64,000 bases of DNA. Origin: Aporhodopirellula aestuarii. Its GTDB lineage: Bacteria > Planctomycetota > Planctomycetia > Pirellulales > Pirellulaceae. The position numbers were made by a program, and so were the translations under genes. The DNA lies in the NCBI RefSeq assembly GCF_023701485.1, contig NZ_JAMQBK010000042.1, positions 26,866-90,865 on the forward strand. Direction: 5' to 3'. The notes under the pieces were generated by a model. That model worked only from the letters and a program-made list of their open reading frames with translations. It searched no databases and was not told where the DNA came from. This document shows, in pieces, positions 56,798-64,000 of this stretch (position 1 is the first letter of the stretch; the number at the start of each line of letters is the position of its first letter).

Positions 56798-57763
56798 ATG
56801 AAACCCAGTGACATCGATGTCGTGATGCCAATTTACAACGCTGAACGCTATCTCGAGTTGGCGGTTCGGAGTCTCTTGCAGCAAACGTATCCGAATTTTC
56901 GAATCGTTTGTATTGACGATGGAAGTACGGACGGCTCGTCGGACATTTTGGCGGCGTTGGCCAGAGAGGACTCCCGCGTCGCGGTTTTTCGTCAGGAAAA
57001 CAAAGGTTTGGTTGGGGCGTTGAATGCGGGGTTGTCTCAATGCACGGCGCCGTTGGTGGCACGGATGGACGCCGATGACATCGCGATGCCCGAACGGTTC
57101 CGGTTGCAGCGTGAGTTTCTCAATTCGCATTCGGACGTCGTCGCGGTGGGTGCCGCGATTCTTGAACTCGACAGCGATGGCGAGGCGTTAGGGGTCGATC
57201 AATTTGGCTCGACGCACGAGGCCATTGAACGCGACATGTTGCGGACAAAAACGGGCATGGCGCACCCAACGGTGATGATGCGACGCGAAGTCGTGGACTC
57301 GCTCGGCGGGTATCGGCTGAAATACGAGTGGATTGAAGACCTGGATTTGTGGTTGCGGATGGCGGAGGTCGGTCGGCTGGCGAATCTCCCTGAGGTGCTG
57401 CTGTGTTATCGTCAACACGGTTCGAGCGGCACGTGGAGTGTGGGGCAGAAACGGCGTGAGCGATTGGTGGCACTCATGGAGGAGGCCCATCAGCGTCGGG
57501 GGCTGCAGCTCCCGAGTAGCCTTGTTGAACGCTGCATGGCTCGTCGGTCTCCATCGGGGCCAAATAAATGGGCCCGCAAGGCGTCACGCAACGGCCAATG
57601 GGGGGTCGCCCTGAAGCATTTGGCTCGGCAGTGGAGTGCCGCGCCCCTGAGCCTGCTGACGTGGCGAATCACGGTGGAGGCGACATTGCGTTCGGCCACA
57701 TATCGGCTCCGCGGGGCAGACAATACCTTGCCAGAAGTCCCTGAAATCAAACGGGCCGCCTGA
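56798..57763 (+). CDS. GT2-family glycosyltransferase
   Basis: 321 residues, GT-A fold. It has the N-terminal 'VVMPIYNAERYLELAVRSLLQQTYP', 'CIDDGSTDGS', the metal-binding 'RMDADDIAMPERF', and the acceptor-side 'WIEDLDLWLRMAEVG' with the catalytic Asp. It probably adds a sugar to a polyprenyl-linked oligosaccharide. The start at 56798 has AAGGAC 7 nt upstream. The basic C-terminal region could sit at the membrane. It ends in KRAA. Confidence 0.92.
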   Translation: MKPSDIDVVMPIYNAERYLELAVRSLLQQTYPNFRIVCIDDGSTDGSSDILAALAREDSRVAVFRQENKGLVGALNAGLSQCTAPLVARMDADDIAMPERFRLQREFLNSHSDVVAVGAAILELDSDGEALGVDQFGSTHEAIERDMLRTKTGMAHPTVMMRREVVDSLGGYRLKYEWIEDLDLWLRMAEVGRLANLPEVLLCYRQHGSSGTWSVGQKRRERLVALMEEAHQRRGLQLPSSLVERCMARRSPSGPNKWARKASRNGQWGVALKHLARQWSAAPLSLLTWRITVEATLRSATYRLRGADNTLPEVPEIKRAA

Positions 57764-57928
57764 CCGCTCAAATCGATTCGGGTTCGCTTTTTACAGGGTT
57801 TTTGAGGAAATGCGGGTTGGTTTCCAAAATCAAAATTGATGAAGAAATTCGCCTATCTGTTTCCCTCGAGTCTTGTTTAGAATCCGTCTTTCGATTTAAT
57901 TTCCCACACCAAAGGAAACGGATTTCCT

Positions 57929-58915
57929 GTGGATAAAAATGACGCAATTCTCGTGACCGGTGGCACGGGCATGGTTGGTACGCGGTTGGTGGAGCAGCTC
58001 CAGTCCGCCGGGTATACCAATCTTCTTGTTCCCACGCGGAAGGAGCTCGATCTATGTGACGAGCAGTCGGTCAACGCTTGGTTTGATCGGAATCGACCAC
58101 GCTACGCGTTTCTAATCGCCGCCAAGGTGGGCGGGATCGCTGCAAATATCGCCGATCCGTCGGGCTTTCTAGCCGACAACCTGAAGATCATCGTCAATCA
58201 AATCACCGCTTGTCATCGTTCCGGCGTTGAGAAGTTGTTGTTGCTGGGAAGCACCTGTATCTATCCCCGCGAATGTCCCCAGCCGATGAAGGAAAGTCAC
58301 CTTCTCAGCGGACCGCTCGAGCCAACCAATGAAGGTTACGCACTCGCCAAAATCGCGGGACTGAGATTGGCTCAGAGCTATCATCAGCAACACGGAATGA
58401 AATGCGTGTTGCCGATGCCTTGCAATATCTATGGCACGAACGACCATTTCGATCTAAGCCGTTGCCACGTGTTGAGTGCGTTGGTCAAACGGTTCAGCGA
58501 TGCTGTCGCCAACGACACGGAAGAAGTCGTTCTTTGGGGATCAGGAATCGCTCGACGTGAATTTATCCACGTTGATGATGTCGTCGACGGAATGCTGTTT
58601 TTGTTTGAAAAAGCCGCTGACGGAGAAATCGTCAACCTTGGTTCTGGGACTGATGTTTCGATCGCGGAACTCGCCAGCATGATTGCTGAAGAGACCGGGT
58701 TCCAAGGTAAGATCGGCTGGGATACCAGTCGTCCAGACGGCATGCTCAAGAAATGCACCGACGTGAGTCGTTTGCATGAGTTGGGCTTTCAAGCCAGCGT
58801 ATCTTTGCGAGATGGAATTCGCCAAACGGTCGCCCAATATCGCACGCTCAGTGGAGCGTGTGAGAAATCATTGGACGATGTGACCATTCAGAAATCGACA
58901 CGGAGAGTCGCGTGA
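57929..58915 (+). CDS. fcl: GDP-L-fucose synthase-like epimerase/reductase
   Basis: 328 residues, short-chain dehydrogenase of the Fcl/WcaG group. It has the NADP motif 'GGTGMVG', the catalytic triad region 'LLLGSTCIYP' with 'YALAK' (Tyr/Lys), and the family-typical 'WDTSRPDGMLKK'. Fcl turns GDP-4-keto-6-deoxymannose into GDP-L-fucose. The homologous ColC performs the same C5 epimerisation/C4 reduction on the 3-deoxy intermediate, giving GDP-colitose. The His-type dehydratase gene that overlaps it (GTGA) makes the second option real. No gmd is in the window. The GTG start at 57929 has AAGGA 12 nt upstream. It ends in RRVA. Confidence 0.9.
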   Translation: MDKNDAILVTGGTGMVGTRLVEQLQSAGYTNLLVPTRKELDLCDEQSVNAWFDRNRPRYAFLIAAKVGGIAANIADPSGFLADNLKIIVNQITACHRSGVEKLLLLGSTCIYPRECPQPMKESHLLSGPLEPTNEGYALAKIAGLRLAQSYHQQHGMKCVLPMPCNIYGTNDHFDLSRCHVLSALVKRFSDAVANDTEEVVLWGSGIARREFIHVDDVVDGMLFLFEKAADGEIVNLGSGTDVSIAELASMIAEETGFQGKIGWDTSRPDGMLKKCTDVSRLHELGFQASVSLRDGIRQTVAQYRTLSGACEKSLDDVTIQKSTRRVA

Positions 58916-60183
58916 ACACCAATACAAGTGCCAGTTTAGACCAGTGGTTGGATGAAAATCTTCAGTCGCCGGAGACGGGGCGGGGCAAATACTGGTTCCC
59001 GTTGACGTTGCCGACGTTCGGGAAAGAAGAAATTGCCGCCGCGATGCGGTGCATGTGTGACTACCAAACCTCGATGGGTGGGCTCACGCGAGACTTCGAA
59101 AAAGGCTTTGCTGAATTTACGGGAGCCCACGATGCGGTGATGGTCAATAGCGGATCGTCGGCGGATCTGCTGCTCGCATTTCATCTTGTCAATCCGATGA
59201 ATCCGCGAATGAAGGCGGGGGAAGAGGTTTTGGTTCCCGCCGTGACGTGGCCGACTCAGGTTTGGTCACCCTTGATGGCCGGGTTGAAGGTCAAGTTGGT
59301 AGACGTGGATCCCGCAACGCTTAATATCGATTTCGATGATCTGCGTCGCAAAATCACTCCAAATACCAAGTGCCTTTTCGCTGTGCATTTGATGGGCTAT
59401 CCCTGTGACATGCAGGAACTGCAGAGCATCTGTGACGAATACGGTTTGTTGCTGATCGAAGACTGTTGTGAGTCGATCGGAACGAAGTTCGCCGACCGGC
59501 ATGTCGGTAACTTTGGGATCGGCGGGACATTCAGTTTCTTTTTCTCCCATCACATGACCACGATGGAGGGAGGGATGATCATCTGTAATTCCGATGAGGA
59601 CGCCGAAGCACTTCGTGTTTTGCGAGCCCATGGTTGGTCTCGCGCCCATATTCCGGTGAGCCAGCAGACGGTGGACCAGCGATTTCAATTCATCAACTGG
59701 GGCTTCAACCTCCGCCCTACCGAACTGAACGCCGCGTTTGGTATCGAGCAGTTGAAAAAGCTCGATGCGATGAATCAACGTCGGAGCGAACTTGCCAAGA
59801 GATTCGATGATTATATCGATAGCACGCCCCTCTTAGATCGCGTTTCGATGCCCGTCGAGGGGACATCCTGTCCGCTTGCCACGGTCGTTCGCTTGTCCGG
59901 GGCGGCCTCCGGTTGCCGTGTTGACGTGCTCAACCGATTGGAAGAAGCGGGTGTGGAGACCAGGCCTGTTGTGACGGGAAACCTGGCCCGTCAACCCGCC
60001 GCAAAGCTGATCGGCGATCTCAATCCCTCCGATTTCCCCGGTGCAGAAGAGATCCATCACGGAAGTTTCTATGTTGGTCTCAATCCGGTGTTCGACGACG
60101 TGATGTTCGAGCGAATGATTCGCACGGTGGACGATGCCGTTCGCCAATCTGTTCAAACAGTCAAAACAAGCAAGGCGGCCTAG
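58912..60183 (+). CDS. PLP-dependent sugar 3-dehydratase-like protein (DegT fold, catalytic His)
   Basis: 423 residues of the DegT/DnrJ/EryC1 fold. In ordinary sugar aminotransferases of this fold a Lys binds PLP. Here the position reads His213 in 'FSFFFSHHMTTMEGG', as in ColD and RfbH, which use the cofactor for C3 deoxygenation of 4-keto sugars rather than amination. 'VNSGSSADLLLAFHL', 'EVLVPAVTWPTQVW' and 'LLIEDCCESIGTKF' (the cofactor-holding Asp) are intact. With the Fcl-like gene beside it, a GDP-linked 3,6-dideoxyhexose such as colitose is plausible; CDP-sugars cannot be excluded. An RfbH-type Fe-S cysteine set is not evident. It ends in SKAA. Confidence 0.85.
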   Translation: MNTNTSASLDQWLDENLQSPETGRGKYWFPLTLPTFGKEEIAAAMRCMCDYQTSMGGLTRDFEKGFAEFTGAHDAVMVNSGSSADLLLAFHLVNPMNPRMKAGEEVLVPAVTWPTQVWSPLMAGLKVKLVDVDPATLNIDFDDLRRKITPNTKCLFAVHLMGYPCDMQELQSICDEYGLLLIEDCCESIGTKFADRHVGNFGIGGTFSFFFSHHMTTMEGGMIICNSDEDAEALRVLRAHGWSRAHIPVSQQTVDQRFQFINWGFNLRPTELNAAFGIEQLKKLDAMNQRRSELAKRFDDYIDSTPLLDRVSMPVEGTSCPLATVVRLSGAASGCRVDVLNRLEEAGVETRPVVTGNLARQPAAKLIGDLNPSDFPGAEEIHHGSFYVGLNPVFDDVMFERMIRTVDDAVRQSVQTVKTSKAA

Positions 60184-60188
60184 GTTCG

Positions 60189-61118
60189 ATGATCGTAACA
60201 CGGCTACTCGGTGGACTTGGCAATCAGATGTTTCAGTACGCATTTGGGTACTATCTGGCCAAAAACGCATCGGAAGATCTCGTTCTGGATGTAAGTGGTT
60301 TTGAAAGCTACACGCTCCATGAGCTTGCGATTGACCAGTTTGATATCACCGCGTCGAGATTGCCTGCTACCGAGATGGCACGTGTTCCAAATCGGTATCG
60401 AGGGAAGCCAAGATGGACGGAATCACTCGCCAATATCGTCGGGACGATTCTGCCTCGAGATAAGCGTCCCTTGCAACTGCGGAGAGAGAAGCCGTTCGGC
60501 TTTTCGCCAACATATCTTTCTGAGGCGTCGGATGTCTATTTGGATGGCTATTGGCAGAGCGAACGGTTCTTTCCCGGGGTACTGAATGAACTCAAACGGG
60601 AGTTCGCTTTGAAGAAACCACTGTCCGATGCTTCGTGCCACACGCTCGATCAGATCAAGTCAGGTGTGAGCGTCTCGATCCATGTTCGTCGTGGCGATTA
60701 TGTCACCAACTCGGAGTCGAGCAAAATCTATCGCTGTTTGGATGCGGATTATTATCGAAATTGCTTGACGGATCTGCGGGAGCGGTTTTGCGATTTGAAG
60801 GTGTTCCTCTTCTCAAATGATATTCCGTGGTGCCTGAGCGAGTTGGACGTCGGTGTCCCATTAAATCCCGTTACCCACAACGACGCCACGACTGCCTACG
60901 AAGATATGTACCTGATGAGTCAGTGCGATCACGCCATCATCGCCAATAGCTCGTTCAGTTGGTGGGGGGCTTATCTCGGTGGCAACGAACCAAACCGTCG
61001 AGTTTATTATCCCGATCCGTGGTTCCATCCCGGGACCCTCAACGGCGATTCGATGGGATGTGAACGGTGGGTGAGTGAACGTGAGATTAAGACGAAGCAT
61101 TCCCGAGTGGCTGCCTGA
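60189..61118 (+). CDS. GT11 alpha-1,2-fucosyltransferase-like protein
   Basis: 309 residues of GT11: the opening 'RLLGGLGNQMFQYAFGYYLA', the GDP-binding 'VSIHVRRGDYVTN', 'VFLFSNDIPWC', and the closing 'DMYLMSQCDHAIIANSSFSWWGAYLG' are all diagnostic. Uses GDP-L-fucose, or possibly GDP-colitose if the pathway next to it makes that. Starts 6 nt after the dehydratase gene. It ends in RVAA. Confidence 0.93.
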   Translation: MIVTRLLGGLGNQMFQYAFGYYLAKNASEDLVLDVSGFESYTLHELAIDQFDITASRLPATEMARVPNRYRGKPRWTESLANIVGTILPRDKRPLQLRREKPFGFSPTYLSEASDVYLDGYWQSERFFPGVLNELKREFALKKPLSDASCHTLDQIKSGVSVSIHVRRGDYVTNSESSKIYRCLDADYYRNCLTDLRERFCDLKVFLFSNDIPWCLSELDVGVPLNPVTHNDATTAYEDMYLMSQCDHAIIANSSFSWWGAYLGGNEPNRRVYYPDPWFHPGTLNGDSMGCERWVSEREIKTKHSRVAA

Positions 61119-61178
61119 GCAACTCGTCATACCAATTTGATTGCAAACTGGCAATTCGTTCGGAGCGTAGAGTAAACG

Positions 61179-61886
61179 ATGACATCACCATTATTAAATT
61201 ATCGAATCAGCCGTAGTGTTGCGAAACGCGCCGATTCATTCCTCAGCTTGATCGGCATTCGAGACCGAATCCCCGTTGCCACTCACGCTCGTAGTCATCG
61301 ACAGTGGGTTGCCAACGATGGCGACACAACCCATCGCACCGAGTATCAATTGGAGGCGAGTGATATTGTTTTTGATGTCGGTGGTTACCGAGGCGACTGG
61401 GCTGCCGAAATCTATGATAAGTTCGGCTGTGAAATACATGTGTTTGAACCGATCTCGAATTACTGCGCCGAGATATCGGACCGGTTCGTAGATGTCGACC
61501 GTGTGCACGCCCATTGCTGTGGCCTTTCCGCGGAAGACGGTTCCTTTTCGCTGGGGATCTCAGACGACTCAACGTCGCAGTTTGTGTCAGGGTCCCAAAG
61601 CGAGACGTGCGTCTTGAAGTCGGTTTCCGATTTCCTCGAGGAACGAGGGATCAGTCGAGTGGCCCTGTTGAAGCTCAATATCGAAGGCGGGGAATACGAT
61701 CTGCTCGAGCATCTCATTGAAACGAATCTGATTGAGGTATTTGAGAACATTCAAGTTCAGTTTCATTGGTTTGTGCCCCATGCCCGCAGTCGCATGAAGC
61801 AGATTCAGACGGCGCTCGCAAAGACCCATGCGATCACCTACCAGTACCCGTTCGTTTGGGAGAACTGGGTGAGGGACGCAGCGTAG
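61179..61886 (+). CDS. FkbM-family methyltransferase
   Basis: 235 residues, SAM-dependent O-methyltransferase of the FkbM type: 'DIVFDVGGYRGDWAAEIY' binds SAM, with 'HVFEPISNYC' and the later 'RVALLKLNIEGGEYDLLEHL'. Such enzymes often methylate sugars of surface glycans, which fits the neighbours. The stop is followed directly by the ATG of the next gene. It ends in RDAA. Confidence 0.9.
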   Translation: MTSPLLNYRISRSVAKRADSFLSLIGIRDRIPVATHARSHRQWVANDGDTTHRTEYQLEASDIVFDVGGYRGDWAAEIYDKFGCEIHVFEPISNYCAEISDRFVDVDRVHAHCCGLSAEDGSFSLGISDDSTSQFVSGSQSETCVLKSVSDFLEERGISRVALLKLNIEGGEYDLLEHLIETNLIEVFENIQVQFHWFVPHARSRMKQIQTALAKTHAITYQYPFVWENWVRDAA

Positions 61887-63053
61887 ATGAGCATCGCGAT
61901 CCACGGACGTGCTGAGGGGGCCGATCGCCGAAACGCAGAGTTTCGCAAGTCGATCGTGCTTGGCTCCACTCAGTCCGGTTGGGGCGGTGGCGAAGTGTAT
62001 CTGATGGCGTTGGCGAAGGGGCTTCGGGATCGAGGTGCCGATGTTCATTTTGTCGCCCGGAGCAACGGTTCTTTGCACGACAACGCAGTCGACGAGGGGT
62101 TTCCGGTAAGGACGTTGGATTGGAAGGGCCGGAATCCCTTCCAACTATGGGGTCTGCGTCGATGGCTGTGCCGCGAGAGTTTCAGCATTGTGCACTGCAA
62201 TGACTCCCATTGTCTGACTGGGCTAGGAGTCGCTGCTAAGGGGATCGGCGGGTTAAGCGTGATTGGCATCCGCCATACGATGTTCCCGATCCGATCCGTC
62301 TTTAAGTACTCACGTGTGGCTGATCGGGTGATTTGCGTTTCCCACGCCGTTGCCGATGCGTGTAGGCAAAGAGGCGTGATGGCTGACAAGCTGAGTGTCA
62401 TTCACGCCGCGATTAGTCGTCCGAATGTCTCTAGTGATTACGTGGCTGGATTGCGGTGCGAGCTCCTGCCTGACGCTAGCCACAAACTGATCGTGGCGGT
62501 TGGCAACCTATTGGAATGCAAAGGGCATGAGGCCCTGATCCGGTCGGCGCACCGGTTAAAACAGGACGGTCTCAAAGTTCGAACGGTGATCGCGGGAGAA
62601 GGTGATCAACGGGAGCATCTCGAGTCACTGATTCGGGAACTCGGCTTAAACGACGACGTGCGGCTTTTGGGATTTCGCAATGATGCCGAATCGCTGATCG
62701 CTGCCGCGGATGTGGTCGCTCACCCTTCCTACAACGAGGGGCTGTGTCTGACGGTTGCCGCTGCCATGATGTTGCGCAGGCCAATTGTTTCGACGGCGGT
62801 CGGTGGCTTGCGAGACGTTCTGGGGATCGACCCGCGGATGCAGAGTGATGGGCCGTATGCGTGCGTGTTCGAAGCGGGCGACGAGTCGTCGCTTTCGAAC
62901 GCCCTGCACAATCAGCTCGCCGATCCGACGAACGCGGAATCGCTGGACGATGCCTGTCAATTTGCAATCAACCGATTCACAACGGCAAGGATGGTGGACG
63001 CCACGATTGGACTCTACTCGGAACTACGCCAACCGAAGGTGCGAGCCGCGTGA
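61887..63053 (+). CDS. GT4-family glycosyltransferase
   Basis: 388 residues, GT-B fold. N-terminal 'STQSGWGGGEVYLMALAKGL' (acceptor side), middle 'RVICVSHAVADACRQRGV', donor-side 'IVAVGNLLECKGHEALIRS', 'LLGFRNDAESLIAAADVVAHPSYNEG', and the E-x7-E-type segment with 'TAVGGLRDVL'. Retaining sugar transfer in glycan assembly is likely. No spacing from the FkbM gene. It ends in VRAA. Confidence 0.92.
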   Translation: MSIAIHGRAEGADRRNAEFRKSIVLGSTQSGWGGGEVYLMALAKGLRDRGADVHFVARSNGSLHDNAVDEGFPVRTLDWKGRNPFQLWGLRRWLCRESFSIVHCNDSHCLTGLGVAAKGIGGLSVIGIRHTMFPIRSVFKYSRVADRVICVSHAVADACRQRGVMADKLSVIHAAISRPNVSSDYVAGLRCELLPDASHKLIVAVGNLLECKGHEALIRSAHRLKQDGLKVRTVIAGEGDQREHLESLIRELGLNDDVRLLGFRNDAESLIAAADVVAHPSYNEGLCLTVAAAMMLRRPIVSTAVGGLRDVLGIDPRMQSDGPYACVFEAGDESSLSNALHNQLADPTNAESLDDACQFAINRFTTARMVDATIGLYSELRQPKVRAA

Positions 63054-64000
63054 ATGCTTCTCAGATCGAAAAATTGCAGCCAAACCGTGCAACTGATCGC
63101 GTCAATATCGTCGCCCGGAAAAACGGAGTCGGCATCGACCGCGACGTCAAATTGATTGAAGACGCCCTGCGCGATTCGGTAGAGGTGGCGTGGAACGAGT
63201 ACCGAGGGCTCGATTCGTTTTGGAGTGGTGTGACGAGATCGCTATTTCAGACGAGCCGCGGCGAATCGCCTTGCCTGCATTTGATGGCCGAGCGTGTTCC
63301 GCGGAGCGTCGCGACTCTGGCCGGCAAAGTGGCGTTGATCCCAAACCAGGAGCGGTTTCCACGGCGTCATCTGTCTCGGCTTCGGCATGTGGATCGGGTG
63401 CTCTGCAAGACCCGGCACGCGTATGAAATTTTTTCGCAGCACGCCCGAGCCGTCACTTATATCGGTTTTACGTCAGAGGATCGAAACCTGCCTGATGTGT
63501 CCGCCGACTATCAACGGTTTTTCCACTTGGCGGGCAAGAGCACGTTGAAGGGGACATCGACGCTCGTCGATGTCTGGTCCCGCCATCCGGAATGGCCCGA
63601 ACTTACCATTGTTCAATCGGCCTCCAATGCGCCCGCCTCGGTGCCGCCCAACGTTCGGCTGTTGACAAATTATCTCGAGGACAGCGAGCTGCGCGAGATG
63701 CAAAATTGCCACGGCGTGCACTTGTGTCCTTCGTTGTCTGAAGGGTGGGGGCACTATATCGTCGAAGGGATGTCCTGTGGCGCCGTTGTTGTCACGACCG
63801 ATGGACCTCCGATGAACGAGTTAGTTACCGAGGAACGTGGCATCGTCGTTCCGTGGAATGACTCACAGCCGAGGCATTTGGGGACCAATTGGCATGTCGA
63901 TCCTGCGGCGTTAGAGGCGACGATCGAAAGATTGCTGCTGATGCCTGATGGGGAGAAATGTCGCCTGGGTGCGAACGCTCAGCAATGGTTTGAAATGAAC
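63050..64000 (+). CDS. Glycosyltransferase (GT4-like), truncated by the window end
   Basis: Starts at the GTG overlapping the previous stop (GTGA) and runs open for 317 codons to the window edge. Recognisable GT-B donor-side features are 'GKSTLKGTSTLVDVWSRHP', 'NVRLLTNYLEDSELREMQN' and 'CPSLSEGWGHYIVEGMSCG' (the EG...E nucleotide-sugar site), then 'VVVTTDGPPMNELV'. The N-terminal half is divergent. The C-terminus is not visible, so its ending cannot be tested against the Ala-Ala series. Confidence 0.85.
   Translation, partial: MNASQIEKLQPNRATDRVNIVARKNGVGIDRDVKLIEDALRDSVEVAWNEYRGLDSFWSGVTRSLFQTSRGESPCLHLMAERVPRSVATLAGKVALIPNQERFPRRHLSRLRHVDRVLCKTRHAYEIFSQHARAVTYIGFTSEDRNLPDVSADYQRFFHLAGKSTLKGTSTLVDVWSRHPEWPELTIVQSASNAPASVPPNVRLLTNYLEDSELREMQNCHGVHLCPSLSEGWGHYIVEGMSCGAVVVTTDGPPMNELVTEERGIVVPWNDSQPRHLGTNWHVDPAALEATIERLLLMPDGEKCRLGANAQQWFEMN

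Overview
The window looks like a chromosomal segment of a planctomycete of the Pirellulaceae (Rhodopirellula-like). The evidence is the co-occurrence of lineage-typical families (a DUF1592/DUF1588/DUF1585 planctomycete cytochrome paired with a Tat-exported DUF1552 protein, DUF1207, DUF1569), moderate-to-high GC, many short intergenic palindromes, and frequent ATGA, GTGA or TTGA gene overlaps. I found no rRNA, tRNA, CRISPR array, transposase or prophage genes by eye.

Layout. 0-7.6 kb: a BON-domain protein, a tandem GGDEF protein, and a translationally coupled run of chorismate mutase (aroH), an unknown protein, an FHA-GAF-sigma54 activator and a GT1-like glycosyltransferase. 7.8-15.6 kb: the complete Na+-translocating NADH:quinone reductase operon nqrABCDEF, followed by a protein that fuses the flavin-attaching enzyme ApbE to the Fe-delivery factor NqrM. 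15.7-19.3 kb: a Mn/Zn/Fe-type ABC importer whose two permeases both carry cytoplasmic DtxR/MntR-like domains. 19.7-25.3 kb: a secreted unknown, an amidohydrolase and full-length cobalamin-dependent metH. 25.3-31.4 kb: a DUF1592-DUF1552 pair and a DUF1207 protein, bracketed by inverted copies of a palindromic repeat. 31.6-41.2 kb (mostly minus strand): a lipoprotein esterase, DUF1569, a YhaN/YhaO-type SMC-like ATPase plus degenerate nuclease, and a frameshifted esterase. 41.3-49.1 kb: a nitrate-reductase region with a divergent NrfD/ferredoxin/tetraheme cytochrome module and napD-napA-napB-ferredoxin; NapB is duplicated to four hemes. 49.1-55.6 kb: small lipo- and membrane proteins, a macro-domain protein, MOSC, DinB, a pyrimidine phosphorylase and TrmK. 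55.7 kb to the end: a surface-glycan cluster (GT10, GT2, GDP-fucose synthase-like, a His-type PLP sugar dehydratase, GT11, FkbM methyltransferase, GT4, and a truncated GT4).

The most unusual signal is in the glycan cluster. Seven consecutive proteins from unrelated families all end in a short basic tail closed by Ala-Ala (one Val-Ala), spelled with different codons each time. Other points worth checking are the ApbE-NqrM fusion, the two regulator-fused permeases, the four-heme NapB fed by a NapC-free electron module, the loss of catalytic residues in the YhaO partner, an Arg in place of the active-site His in the pyrimidine phosphorylase, and two families of intergenic inverted repeats.
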